Shown: positions 6,549 to 14,739, counted from the first letter of the stretch. The stretch: DNA of 28,584 nucleotides from Clostridia bacterium (GCA_900766895.1 CAAFXF010000130.1:1-28584); one strand, 5' to 3'. Program-made: numbers and translations. The notes: generated by a model from the sequence alone, not told the origin.

Positions 6549-7478
6549 ATGGCACTTTACAATTCAGTTGCACAAACAGTAGGCAACACCCCTCTTGTTA
6601 GGGTAAACAATTTTGAAAAAGCATACGAGCTTGAGGCAAGCATTTATGCAAAGCTTGAATACTTTAATCCGGCAGGCTCCGTAAAGGACAGAATAGCAAA
6701 GGCTATCATTGACGACGCTGTTGCAAGCGGTAAGCTCAAGGAGGGCTCAACAATCATTGAGCCGACATCGGGCAACACAGGTATAGGCATTGCCTCCTAC
6801 GCGGCGGCAAAGGGCTTTAAGGTAATCATTACAATGCCCGAATCAATGAGCGTGGAGCGCAGAAATCTTATGAAGGCGTACGGCGCAGAGCTTGTGCTTA
6901 CAGACGCATCACTTGGTATGAAGGGTGCTATCGCAAAGGCAGAGGAGCTTCAAAAGGAAACCCCGAACTCAATAATTGCAGGTCAGTTTGTAAATCCTGT
7001 TAATCCAAAGGCACACTACGAAACAACAGGCCCTGAAATTTGGAATGACCTTGACGGAAAGGTTGACATCTTTATTGCAGGCGTCGGCACAGGCGGTACC
7101 GTATCGGGCACAGGCAAATACCTAAAGGAGCAAAATCCTAACATAAAGGTTATTGCTTTGGAGCCGGAAACATCACCGGTGTTGACAACCGGCAAGGGCG
7201 GTGCACATAAGATTCAGGGTATTGGTGCAGGCTTTGTACCCGACACTCTTGATACAAAAATTTACGACGAGGTTATTACTGTGCCAAACGAAGCGGCATT
7301 TGAATACGGCGCAGCCTTCCCTGCTCTTGAGGGTGCATTGGTAGGCATCAGCTCCGGTGCGGCACTATGGGCAGCTGCGCAGGTTGCAAAGAGACCTGAA
7401 AACAAGGGTAAGAACATTGTAGTAATTCTTCCCGACTCGGGCGACAGATACCTCTCCACCCCAATGTTAGCAAAATAA
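6549..7478 (+). CDS. cysK: Cysteine synthase A (O-acetylserine sulfhydrylase)
   Basis: CysK makes L-cysteine from O-acetylserine and sulfide using pyridoxal phosphate. The PLP lysine is Lys46 in NPAGSVKDR. PTSGNTG at 72-78 binds the substrate carboxylate, GVGTGGT is the phosphate-binding loop, and GISSGAA near the C-terminus completes the cofactor site. The 309 residues match the family length exactly. AGAAGGA lies before the ATG. A leader of about 70 nt contains a small GC-rich imperfect hairpin (around 6500-6523) but nothing recognisable as a T-box or SAM riboswitch. The gene stands alone, with no cysE or Rrf2 regulator beside it. The dyad over its promoter suggests control by cysteine or sulfide status. 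Confidence 0.97.
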   Translation: MALYNSVAQTVGNTPLVRVNNFEKAYELEASIYAKLEYFNPAGSVKDRIAKAIIDDAVASGKLKEGSTIIEPTSGNTGIGIASYAAAKGFKVIITMPESMSVERRNLMKAYGAELVLTDASLGMKGAIAKAEELQKETPNSIIAGQFVNPVNPKAHYETTGPEIWNDLDGKVDIFIAGVGTGGTVSGTGKYLKEQNPNIKVIALEPETSPVLTTGKGGAHKIQGIGAGFVPDTLDTKIYDEVITVPNEAAFEYGAAFPALEGALVGISSGAALWAAAQVAKRPENKGKNIVVILPDSGDRYLSTPMLAK

Positions 7479-7559
7479 TACAGTAACCGACTAAGGTAAG
7501 GCTTAAAGAACTCCAAATGTTTTCTCAACACCAAAAGGCTGTTAAGAAATGGAGCTGAA

Positions 7560-7617
7560 TTTCGTTTTCTTGTGACAATTGCTGTACGATGGTACCGCTT
7601 TGTCGCAAAAAACGAAA
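7560..7617. repeat. Imperfect long inverted repeat after cysK
   Basis: Arms at 7560-7577 and 7601-7617 pair over 17 bp with one bulge and one G-T pair, around a 23-nt loop. It lies in the non-coding 7479-7834 stretch, just before the cysK terminator. It could be an RNA 3' structure or a relic of a small mobile repeat. Confidence 0.5.
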
Positions 7618-7623
7618 AACGCC

Positions 7624-7658
7624 AAAAGCGGATTAAACTCGATGTTTAATCCGCTTTT
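7624..7658 (+). terminator. Terminator downstream of cysK
   Basis: A perfect 15-bp stem (7624-7638 with 7644-7658) and 5-nt loop, ending in CTTTT. The stem starts with AAAA and ends with TTTT, so it can work in either direction. Confidence 0.7.
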
Positions 7659-7662
7659 ATAA

Positions 7663-7711
7663 TCCCCTCAGTCACCTACGGTGCCAGCTCCCCTTGTAAA
7701 CAAGGGGCGCC
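7663..7711. repeat. Palindromic intergenic repeat (two small hairpins)
   Basis: The stretch begins CCCCTCAGTCACCTACGGTG and contains two dyads: CACC-TAC-GGTG, then CCCCTTGT-AA-ACAAGGGG (7690-7707). I recall closely similar CCCCTCAGTC...CAGCTCCCC elements as dispersed intergenic repeats in gut Clostridia. Only one copy is in this window, so repetition cannot be shown here. Confidence 0.5.
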
Positions 7712-7768
7712 TTATATATTCTTTTTCCGGCGTGTTTCAGCCCATTTATTGACAGTCTAATTTTTATG

Positions 7769-7797
7769 TTGAATAATGCATAGTAATGTTATATAAT
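7769..7797 (+). promoter_or_regulatory. Promoter of the PPOX-membrane protein-larE group
   Basis: TTGAAT (7769-7774), 17-nt spacer, perfect TATAAT (7792-7797), about 30 nt before the first ATG. A second -35-like TTGACA lies upstream at about 7749. Confidence 0.65.
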
Positions 7798-7834
7798 AAT
7801 CTACATTATAATATATTAAAATGGCGGCACAAAA

Positions 7835-8326
7835 ATGTTTAGAGAAATGAGAAGAAAAAAGCAGCAGCTTACATCAAGCGAGGCTGAGGAAATAATCAAG
7901 AGCCACTGCACCTGCACACTTGCGTTAGCAGGTGATGACGGTTATCCCTATTCTCTCCCGATAAGCTATGCATATATTGACGGAAAAATATACTTTCATT
8001 GTGCAAAGGTCGGCCACAAGATTGATGCTATAAAATCAAACGAAAGGGTTTCTCTTTCCATTATAGATTCCGACGAGGTTATCGAAGAAAAATTCACTAA
8101 CAAATACAAATCCGTAATCGTGTTCGGCAAAGCAAGAGTTATAAAAGACAAGAACGAGATTTTCACTCTTTGCATACAAATGACCAAAAACATATGTGCC
8201 AATATGAACGAGGGTGATATAACGCAGGAAGCCAATCGTTTTATCAACGAAACTGCAATGGTGGAAATCACTCCGCAGCACATCACGGGCAAGGAAGGCC
8301 TTGAATTTTACAGGCTTCGCGGTTAA
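7835..8326 (+). CDS. Pyridoxamine 5'-phosphate oxidase-family flavin protein (NimA-like)
   Basis: This 163-residue protein has the split beta-barrel fold signature of FMN-binding PPOX proteins of the NimA/5-nitroimidazole-resistance type. Visible hallmarks are the N-terminal MFREMRRKKQQL, TLALAGDDGYPYSLPISYAY at about 30-49, then DGKIYFHCAKVGHKIDAI at about 51-68. In characterised relatives these segments bind flavin phosphate. Such proteins reduce small molecules or bind flavin or heme; the substrate here is unknown. It is the first gene after a good promoter, and the membrane-protein gene starts 43 nt after its stop. The ribosome site is weak (GGCGG 8 nt from ATG). The family is sure, the function is not. 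Confidence 0.87.
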   Translation: MFREMRRKKQQLTSSEAEEIIKSHCTCTLALAGDDGYPYSLPISYAYIDGKIYFHCAKVGHKIDAIKSNERVSLSIIDSDEVIEEKFTNKYKSVIVFGKARVIKDKNEIFTLCIQMTKNICANMNEGDITQEANRFINETAMVEITPQHITGKEGLEFYRLRG

Positions 8327-8369
8327 TTCAATAATTATATTCAAATTAACAGTAAAAGGATCAACCATT

Positions 8370-9050
8370 ATGAAATACAAATTAAGAAAAGACCCTATAA
8401 ACGAAATACCTAAGGCACAGCTGATATTTTGGATTATAGTCAGAATATCAATGCTTATATGTGCGGCGTACAGCTTTATCAACGGAGATGTGGTAATGGG
8501 ATTTGAAAGCATTTTTTGCTTCATCTTTGCTCATCTTTGGGATATGTTCCAAATCTTTGGGCACACAAGCTTTATTATTGAGGTGCCTCCACTCAGCCAA
8601 ACAATGCTGAACCTTATAATATTTATCGGCATTGTGTTTGGCTCATATTTTGGATTGTTTGACAAAATCAGCTGGTTTGACAACTTTATGCATATATTAA
8701 GCGGTTTTGTATGCGCCGTGTTTGCGTATGACTTTGCCGTAATAATTCAGCGAAAAAAGGGACAGTGTGCCGCAACGCTTGCCGCAATATTCAGCATAAT
8801 GTTTGCCCTGTCAATTGCTGTGGGCTGGGAATTTTACGAATTTCTTATGGACACATTGCACGGCACAAACCTTCAGCTTGCAAAGTACGGCCCCGAAACA
8901 CAAATGGTAGACATAACAAAATACAACGGCGAATACGGCTATCTTGGACTTGTAGACACAATGACCGATATGATGATGAATGCCGTCGGCGGACTTGTCG
9001 GTATGACCTTTATGATTGTACTGCGTAACAGAAAAAAGAAGAATAAATAA
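8370..9050 (+). CDS. YjdF/DUF2238-like integral membrane protein
   Basis: The 226-residue protein has about six hydrophobic segments (roughly 17-35, 43-60, 78-96, 104-126, 133-151 and 200-217). Conserved polar residues sit in or near the membrane: D104-x-x-x-MH108, GWEFYEF at 152-158, and DTMTDMMMNAVGG at 196-208. This Asp/His/Glu/Asp pattern is what I associate with the DUF2238/YjdF membrane family, whose function is not established; a membrane enzyme or metal site is possible. Start at 8370 is chosen because AAAGGA lies 9 nt before it. An in-frame codon at 8301 would overlap the previous gene. Its stop is one base before the larE ATG, so the two are probably translated together. Confidence 0.7.
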   Translation: MKYKLRKDPINEIPKAQLIFWIIVRISMLICAAYSFINGDVVMGFESIFCFIFAHLWDMFQIFGHTSFIIEVPPLSQTMLNLIIFIGIVFGSYFGLFDKISWFDNFMHILSGFVCAVFAYDFAVIIQRKKGQCAATLAAIFSIMFALSIAVGWEFYEFLMDTLHGTNLQLAKYGPETQMVDITKYNGEYGYLGLVDTMTDMMMNAVGGLVGMTFMIVLRNRKKKNK

Positions 9051-9051
9051 T

Positions 9052-9852
9052 ATGAAGCTATATGAAAAAGAACAAAAACTGACAGAAAGCATAAAAGGCA
9101 ACGGCAAGGTGGCTGTTGCTTTTTCAGGTGGCGTTGACAGCACACTTTTGCTGAAGGAATGTGTTGACGCGCTCGGGTGCGACAATGTTGTTGCAATCAC
9201 TGCCTGCTCACTTGCATTCCCCGAAAGAGAAAAAAGCGAAGCACAGGACATATGCAATCAATTCGGAGTCAAGCAGGTTATGTTTGACATTAATCAGCTT
9301 GACATACCGGGCTTTGCACAAAATCCGCCTAACAGGTGCTATCTTTGCAAAAAAGCGTTGTTCAAGGGGATTTGCTATATTGCAAAAGCAAACGGATGCA
9401 GGTGGATTGCCGAGGGTTCAAACCTTGACGATTTGGATGACTACCGCCCCGGTATGCAGGCTATAAAGGAGCTTGGAGTCAGCAGTCCTTTGCAGGAGGC
9501 AGGACTTACAAAGGCAGAAATACGCGAGCTTTCTGCACAGCACAGCCTACCGACACACAGCAAGCAATCCTTTGCCTGCCTCGCAACAAGGATTGAATAC
9601 GGCGACGCAATCACAGATGAAAAGCTTGAAAAAATAGGCAATGCAGAGCAATTTTTGCTTGATATGGGATTTGAGCAGGTACGCGTTCGTCTGCACAGTA
9701 ATTGTGCCGATATTGAGGTTGCGCCGCATCAACGACAAATGGTGATTGACAGCGCTGAAAAAATTACAAATGCCCTGCTCGGCTACGGCTTCAGCTTTGT
9801 GACAATGAGCCTTGCGGGATACAGGCAGGGAAGTATGAACAAAACAATATAA
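9052..9852 (+). CDS. larE: LarE-type ATP-dependent sacrificial sulfur transferase
   Basis: LarE activates a pyridinium carboxylate with ATP and donates sulfur from its own cysteine while building the nickel-pincer cofactor of lactate racemase. The PP-loop SGGVDS is at 25-30. The cysteine in SFACLATR falls at position 176, the same number as the sacrificial Cys176 known from Lactobacillus plantarum LarE. CYLCK at 96-100 and GSMNK at the C-terminus are also family features. Length of 266 residues is typical. The start at 9052 lies one base after the membrane-protein stop; the ribosome site is weak, suggesting coupling. No larA, larB or larC is in the window, so a role other than lactate racemization, or partners elsewhere, must be considered. 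Confidence 0.9.
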   Translation: MKLYEKEQKLTESIKGNGKVAVAFSGGVDSTLLLKECVDALGCDNVVAITACSLAFPEREKSEAQDICNQFGVKQVMFDINQLDIPGFAQNPPNRCYLCKKALFKGICYIAKANGCRWIAEGSNLDDLDDYRPGMQAIKELGVSSPLQEAGLTKAEIRELSAQHSLPTHSKQSFACLATRIEYGDAITDEKLEKIGNAEQFLLDMGFEQVRVRLHSNCADIEVAPHQRQMVIDSAEKITNALLGYGFSFVTMSLAGYRQGSMNKTI

Positions 9853-9857
9853 AATGT

Positions 9858-9890
9858 AAAAGCACAGAACATCTCGGTTTTGTGCTTTTT
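9858..9890 (+). terminator. Terminator after larE
   Basis: Thirteen-bp stem with one G-T pair (9858-9870 with 9877-9889), 6-nt loop, ending in CTTTTT. The AAAAGCAC/GTGCTTTT core resembles the terminator at 5348-5380. Confidence 0.8.
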
Positions 9891-9953
9891 AGTTTGCTTT
9901 TGTGTTAATATTATGTTACCATAGTATTATCTTATGAAAAGCAGGAAAATATT

Positions 9954-11504
9954 ATGCTACAATACGGAAATTGCTGTGACAACGCAATCAACCCAAAGGC
10001 CGTTTACAGATTTTTGGAGCGATGCGAAAAAGAAAAATTAGACATAAACAGCTTTATGCTTATTAAGGGCAACACCGTTGTTGCACAGGGCTGTCGTCCG
10101 CCATACAAGCCGGATACAAACCACATTATGTATTCGATGTCAAAATCCATAACCGCGCTTGCGCTTGGCTATGCTGTTGAGGAAGGCAAAATCAGCCTTG
10201 ACGACTCAATCTGCAAATATTTTGGAATGTACGACAAAAACGGAAAAAACAAGGATGTTACCGTGCGACACCTTGTAACAATGACCGCAGGAAAAATGAT
10301 AGGTATGGCAAAAAACAGGCACGGCAGGGATTGGATAAAAATCTTCTTTGACGCTCCGTTTGTTGCAAAGCCCGGCAAGGTTTTTATGTATGTTAACGAT
10401 AATTTTTACCTACTTTCCGCAATAATCAGCAAGGTTTACGGGCAAACGCTTGTGGATTTTTTGTACCCGAGGATGTTTGAGCCTCTCGAAATTGAAAAGC
10501 CATTGTGGGAAACAGATATGTACGGCAACGCATCGGGCGGATGGGGCTTGTACCTAAAAACCGAGGACCTTGCAAAAATCTTTGTTTGTATGTCTCACAA
10601 CGGAGAATGGGACGGCAGACAGGTTATCCCTGCCGGTTGGATAAAGCAGGCCACCGCATACCAAGTGCCTACCGTAAAAAGAGGACACATAGATAACACA
10701 ATGGGCTACGGCTTTGGCTTTTGGAGGACAAGCCTGCCCGATACATACAGAGGCTACGGCTTATTCGGTCAGCTTGGATATGTCTTTGGCGGTAAGGATA
10801 CAGTGCTTGTTGCAACAAGCTCAATATCAAAGGATGAATTTTTGGCAGACGCCGTTAACGAAATGTACCAAACACTGTGGGACAAGCCAGAAGCGGAATA
10901 CGAGGACAGGCTTAAGGAAAAGCTCGAGCAGTTTAACAGTGCACAAATGGATAACCTTTTCTGCGAAGGCAGAAGTACAGGACTTGAGCAAAAATACAAC
11001 TGCAAGGCGCTCAAAACTCATTCGACCTCATTTGCGTCTATGCTGAATGCCACCATCACAACGGTTATGGACAAGGCGCTCGGACACATTGACACCTTTT
11101 CGCTCAGCTTGGAAAAGGACAACTGCCTCAGCCTTCTTTGGAAGGAGGGCACATATGTTAATCAAATCAGGCTCGGTATGAAGAATGAATACGAAAAGGC
11201 TATGGTTAACCTTGGAGGAATAGTCTACACGGCATATACCAAGGCGGCTTGGACAGCAAGCAACATTTTAACCGTGCTTGTCAGATTTGAGGAAACGGCA
11301 CAGGTACGCAGGCTTGAATTTGATTTCAGCAACGAAAAGCATATAAAGGTTAAGAATCATTCAATACCCGACCTGCCGACTCTTGCGGCGCATTATATGG
11401 ATTTTTCAGGTATGCCGTTACCTAAAAGGATTGAGGATTTACTGATAAAATACGTTGCTCCCGGAGTATTGCTCATCGGTGAGCCGGATTTTTACATTAG
11501 ATAG
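9954..11504 (+). CDS. Beta-lactamase-family serine hydrolase (class C / esterase-like)
   Basis: The protein belongs to the beta-lactamase/D-alanyl-D-alanine-peptidase-like hydrolases that also include esterases. The catalytic S61-x-x-K64 lies in YSMSKSITAL, and the second motif Y146-x-N148 in FMYVNDNF. Both are followed by the expected helices, such as GYAVEEGKISLDDSI. The catalytic domain covers about 15-340. The remaining 170 residues form an unrecognised C-terminal domain. No signal peptide or membrane segment is visible, so it appears cytoplasmic and is unlikely to be an antibiotic-resistance enzyme. AGGA lies 9 nt before the ATG. Flanking terminators at 9858 and 11511 make it monocistronic. 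The substrate is unknown. Confidence 0.82.
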   Translation: MLQYGNCCDNAINPKAVYRFLERCEKEKLDINSFMLIKGNTVVAQGCRPPYKPDTNHIMYSMSKSITALALGYAVEEGKISLDDSICKYFGMYDKNGKNKDVTVRHLVTMTAGKMIGMAKNRHGRDWIKIFFDAPFVAKPGKVFMYVNDNFYLLSAIISKVYGQTLVDFLYPRMFEPLEIEKPLWETDMYGNASGGWGLYLKTEDLAKIFVCMSHNGEWDGRQVIPAGWIKQATAYQVPTVKRGHIDNTMGYGFGFWRTSLPDTYRGYGLFGQLGYVFGGKDTVLVATSSISKDEFLADAVNEMYQTLWDKPEAEYEDRLKEKLEQFNSAQMDNLFCEGRSTGLEQKYNCKALKTHSTSFASMLNATITTVMDKALGHIDTFSLSLEKDNCLSLLWKEGTYVNQIRLGMKNEYEKAMVNLGGIVYTAYTKAAWTASNILTVLVRFEETAQVRRLEFDFSNEKHIKVKNHSIPDLPTLAAHYMDFSGMPLPKRIEDLLIKYVAPGVLLIGEPDFYIR

Positions 11505-11547
11505 AAAAGTACCCCGCTTGAATTAAATGTTCAAGCGGGGTGTTTTT
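11505..11547. terminator. Bidirectional terminator between the serine hydrolase and uxuB
   Basis: Perfect 12-bp stem (11511-11522 with 11530-11541), 7-nt loop, GTTTTT on the plus side and ACTTTT on the minus side. It serves the two convergent genes. Confidence 0.85.
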
Positions 11548-11564
11548 GCTTTTGAAATATTAAA

Positions 11565-12413
11565 TTATACGCCCGAATATGCGTTGAAGCCTCCGTCAAC
11601 CGGAATGTTTACACCGGTGATGAAGCCTGAATAAGCCTCGTCGCAAAGGAACAGAAGTGTTCCGTCAAGCTCCTCCGGCTTGCCGAAGCGGTCCATAGGA
11701 GTTGCGGCAAGGATTTTGCCTGTTCTCTCTGTCGGTGAGCCGTCGGGATTCCAGAGCAATGCGGCATTTTGCTTTGTTGAAAAGAAGCCGGGAGCAATGG
11801 CGTTTACTCTGATACCCATCGGTGCAAAGTGAACAGCCATCCATTCCGTAAAATTCTTTACGGCTGCCTTTGCCGCTGAATAAGCAGGAATACGGGTGAG
11901 AGGACGAAATGCGTTCATTGATGTAATCATAATTATACACGCATTATCCTTTTCCACCATATCCTTTGCAAAAACCTGTGTTGGAATAAGAGTGCCCAAA
12001 AAATTAAGATTGAACACAAATGAAATTCCGTCTGCGTCAAGGTCAAAAAATGTCTTGATGCTTTCATCCTTTTGTACAAGGTCAATCTTCTCAAGGGTGT
12101 CCTTTGTGGTTGTGCCCTTTGGATTGTTACCGCCTGCACCGTTAAGCAAAATATCGCAGGTGCCGAGCTTTTCGTTGATAACCTTTCTTGCGTTTTGCAT
12201 AGACTCTTGGTCAAGAACATTGCATCCGACAGCGATTGCCTCGCCGCCGTCGGCATTAATTTCGTCTGCATACTGCTGTGCGGCAGCTTCGTTCAAATCA
12301 AGTATTGCAACCTTGCAGCCCTGCTTTGCCAAGGTCTTTGCAAACTGTCCGCAAAGAACTCCGCCGCCGCCGGTAACAACTGCAACTCTGCCCTTTAAGT
12401 TTTCGTGTGTCAT
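11565..12413 (-). CDS. uxuB: D-mannonate oxidoreductase, short-chain dehydrogenase type
   Basis: The enzyme would interconvert D-mannonate and D-fructuronate with NAD(H) in hexuronate catabolism. It is a classical short-chain dehydrogenase of 282 residues: cofactor loop TGGGGVLCG at 14-22, NGAGG at 91-95, Ser165 in MITSMNA, and the catalytic Y178-x-x-x-K182 in PAYSAAKA. The C-terminal IPVDGGFNA is typical. An insertion around 97-125 resembles the mannonate-specific SDR group (Bacillus YjmF/UxuB). The assignment rests on adjacency to uxuA, 13 nt upstream in the same unit, as much as on sequence. AAGAGGT lies before the ATG. No uxaC or kdgK/kdgA is nearby. Confidence 0.85.
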   Translation of the reverse strand: MTHENLKGRVAVVTGGGGVLCGQFAKTLAKQGCKVAILDLNEAAAQQYADEINADGGEAIAVGCNVLDQESMQNARKVINEKLGTCDILLNGAGGNNPKGTTTKDTLEKIDLVQKDESIKTFFDLDADGISFVFNLNFLGTLIPTQVFAKDMVEKDNACIIMITSMNAFRPLTRIPAYSAAKAAVKNFTEWMAVHFAPMGIRVNAIAPGFFSTKQNAALLWNPDGSPTERTGKILAATPMDRFGKPEELDGTLLFLCDEAYSGFITGVNIPVDGGFNAYSGV

Positions 12414-12426
12414 AATTTTACCTCTT

Positions 12427-13491
12427 TTATTTTCTGCTTTTCTCTACAGCTTCCCACAAGCCGTTCAGGTAACATGCGCCAAGTGCTCTGTCATAAAGTC
12501 CGTAGCCGGGACGGGCAACCTCGCCCCAAATCATTCTGCCGTGGTCGGGACGGATATATCCGTCAAAGCCAACCTCCTGCAATGCCTTAACAATCTCGTA
12601 CATATCAAGCGAGCCTGAATTGCTTTCGTGTGCAGTTTCGTTAAACCATTGGTTGTTAATCTGCACATTGCGAAGATGAGCAAAATAGATTCTGTCGCCT
12701 GCTGTTTTGATTATTTCTACCATATCATTATTGGGACTTGCGCCGAATGAGCCTGTGCAAAGAGTCAAGCCGTTATACTTTGACGGCACCATATTAAGCA
12801 ACTTTTCAACTGCCTGCTTACCGGTGATAATTCTCGGCAAGCCGAAAATGCCCCAAGGCGGATCGTCAGGATGAATGGCCATTTTGACATCACATTCCTC
12901 ACAGGTAGGCATAATTGCCTCAAGAAAATACTTAAGGTTTGCCCACAAATCGTCAGCCGTAACGTCCTTATATTTTTCAAACAGCTCCTTAATTTCACCC
13001 ATACGCTCGGTTTCCCAGCCCGGCATGGCATAGCCGTTTGAGTTATCGTCAATCTCCTTAAACATATCCTCAGGAGACTTGCCCTCCACCTGCTTACCGT
13101 CGTAGCACAGACAGGTTGAGCCGTCACCGAGAGGCATATACAGGTCTGTCCTTGTCCAGTCAAACACAGGCATAAAGTTGTAGCAGATAACCTTTACACC
13201 GACCTTTGCAAGATTACGAATAGACTCCTTGTAGTTTTCGATATACTTATCCCTTGTCGGCAGACCGATTTTAATGTCCTCGTGAACATTAACGCTTTCG
13301 ATACATTCCATAGTCAAGCCTGCTGCGGTGATTTCATCATACATAGCCTGAACCCTATCCATAGTCCAAGCCTCACCGGCAGGAAGATCGTGAAGTGCAG
13401 GAACAACGCCGACAACATTTGGTATTTGCTTGATTTGTTCAAGAGAAACAGTGTCCTTCTCTTTGCCAAACCAACGAAATGTCATTTGCAT
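12427..13491 (-). CDS. uxuA: Mannonate dehydratase
   Basis: UxuA dehydrates D-mannonate to 2-keto-3-deoxy-D-gluconate, the committed step of glucuronate breakdown. The family start MQMTFRWFG and the TIM-barrel segments VVGVVPALHDLPAG, AIHPDDPPW, LCTGSFGASPNND and RPDHGRMIW are all present. His, Cys and Asp residues in these segments bind the divalent metal. Length of 354 residues is normal. The ATG at 13491 is preferred over a TTG at 13497 because GGGAGG lies 7 nt before it and it matches the family start. It is the first gene of the uxuA-uxuB unit, behind a promoter with a direct repeat. Confidence 0.95.
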   Translation of the reverse strand: MQMTFRWFGKEKDTVSLEQIKQIPNVVGVVPALHDLPAGEAWTMDRVQAMYDEITAAGLTMECIESVNVHEDIKIGLPTRDKYIENYKESIRNLAKVGVKVICYNFMPVFDWTRTDLYMPLGDGSTCLCYDGKQVEGKSPEDMFKEIDDNSNGYAMPGWETERMGEIKELFEKYKDVTADDLWANLKYFLEAIMPTCEECDVKMAIHPDDPPWGIFGLPRIITGKQAVEKLLNMVPSKYNGLTLCTGSFGASPNNDMVEIIKTAGDRIYFAHLRNVQINNQWFNETAHESNSGSLDMYEIVKALQEVGFDGYIRPDHGRMIWGEVARPGYGLYDRALGACYLNGLWEAVEKSRK

Positions 13492-13507
13492 AAGCAATCC
13501 TCCCTTG

Positions 13508-13550
13508 TTTTATCACATATAATTTTATCACATAGCATTAATTTATTCAA
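13508..13550 (-). promoter_or_regulatory. uxuA promoter with a tandem 12-bp direct repeat
   Basis: Minus strand TTGAAT (13545-13550), 17-nt spacer, TAAAAT (13522-13527), overlapping the 3' end of yqfD. TATGTGATAAAA occurs twice, at 13523-13534 and 13508-13519, with a 15-bp period across the -10 and start site. This is a candidate operator for a sugar-acid regulator; the regulator is not in the window. Confidence 0.6.
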
Positions 13551-14739
13551 GCAAATTAATGCTTTTTTCTTTTTGCGAGATAAGCGGTACCTCCTCACCT
13601 ATTTCCTCAAGAGCCTCAACGGTTCCCTTTGCCTCGGCAGACGAGGGATGAATTACAATGCTAATGCTTTTTGAAGCTATATTATCCTTGCCGTAGGTTG
13701 CGATAAGCTTTTGCATTACAAGGCGATTTGCAAGCGACAAAAGCTCGCTGTCGCTAAGGCTTGACGAAAGAATACGGTACTGCCTTGCATTTGTTTTTAT
13801 TATACCGACAGGAACAGGATTGCCATTGATTTTTAAGTATTGTGAGTTCCTTACAAGCTCTGCGTTTTCAGTGGGTATTCTGCCGAAATACAGCGGAATG
13901 TACAATCCGAAAAACGATATTGCCTTGTAATCCCTGTTGCCCAAATATTCCTTTTTATATTGCTCGCGGCTGACTGTCAGCGAAAAATCCTCTTGCACAC
14001 GTGCAATAAACGAACCGCAGGCGTGTGCATAAAGATTTTCCTTTTTATCCTCGGGTGCAAGCACGCCCGATACAAGCACGGTGCCCTTTGTTACACTGTC
14101 GCCGACAAAGCATTGCTGCCAGCCGTCGTGCACCGTTGCCGAAACAATAACGCCGTCCTTGGTTGCCTTTAGATTTGTAATTGCCTTGCCCTCAATATCA
14201 GGCTTTGGCGTTGCCTGCTGAATCTCCACTCTTGCCGTCGTGCCGAAGCGATTTATGTGCACCCAGGCAATTTCATCAAAGGACGCAAGCATCAAATCCT
14301 CAATTTTGCTTTTATCGGTGCTTTTCCAATAAGTGCCCACTCTAAAGCCCTGATTATCCAAAAACGATACTATCCTGCTTTGCTCAATATTACCGTTGCT
14401 CACAATTTCGATATTCCACACAAAGCCCGACAAAAAAGAAAACAAAGCAACAAACACAACACAGCCAACAGCAATTCCCGGACGCAGAATAAGCTTATGC
14501 AAGCCAAACGGCAAGCCGATTTTTCTTTTTGCCTTAACTCTGCCGCCGTGTCTTTTTGCAATACGGCAAAGCTTAAGATAATCGGCAGGATAGCACACGG
14601 CGTTTAAGCAATCATTACACTCAACCTTGAAAATCGAAATATTATTTTTACAGCAATCATTCAAAAAATCGTCGGCAAAGCCACCTGAAAATGCAAATTC
14701 AACATATCCGAACAACCACCGTACAAATCTGTTAAGCAC
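13543..14739 (-). CDS. yqfD: Sporulation protein YqfD
   Basis: YqfD is a conserved membrane protein of endospore formers, made in the mother cell under sigma-E in Bacillus. This 398-residue copy has one clear transmembrane segment at about 87-108, preceded by a basic stretch, and a large domain beyond it. That domain contains VWNIEIVSNGNI, FDEIAWVHINRFGTTARVEI and KDGVIVSATVHDGWQQCFVGDSV, the order found in YqfD. The GTG at 14739 is chosen as start because GGAG lies 7 nt before it and VLNRFVRWLFGYVEF matches the family N-terminus; a frame extends upstream to 14781. It overlaps the end of yqfC by 8 bp. The usual downstream phoH is absent. Confidence 0.92.
   Translation of the reverse strand: MLNRFVRWLFGYVEFAFSGGFADDFLNDCCKNNISIFKVECNDCLNAVCYPADYLKLCRIAKRHGGRVKAKRKIGLPFGLHKLILRPGIAVGCVVFVALFSFLSGFVWNIEIVSNGNIEQSRIVSFLDNQGFRVGTYWKSTDKSKIEDLMLASFDEIAWVHINRFGTTARVEIQQATPKPDIEGKAITNLKATKDGVIVSATVHDGWQQCFVGDSVTKGTVLVSGVLAPEDKKENLYAHACGSFIARVQEDFSLTVSREQYKKEYLGNRDYKAISFFGLYIPLYFGRIPTENAELVRNSQYLKINGNPVPVGIIKTNARQYRILSSSLSDSELLSLANRLVMQKLIATYGKDNIASKSISIVIHPSSAEAKGTVEALEEIGEEVPLISQKEKSINLLE

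Noticed and set aside
8811..9257. A 148-codon minus-strand frame across the membrane-protein/larE boundary
   Set aside because: Both plus-strand genes under it have conserved motifs; this frame has none.
11896..12618. A 240-codon plus-strand frame
   Set aside because: It is a shadow antisense to uxuB and uxuA, both of which have clear motifs, and has no promoter or ribosome site.
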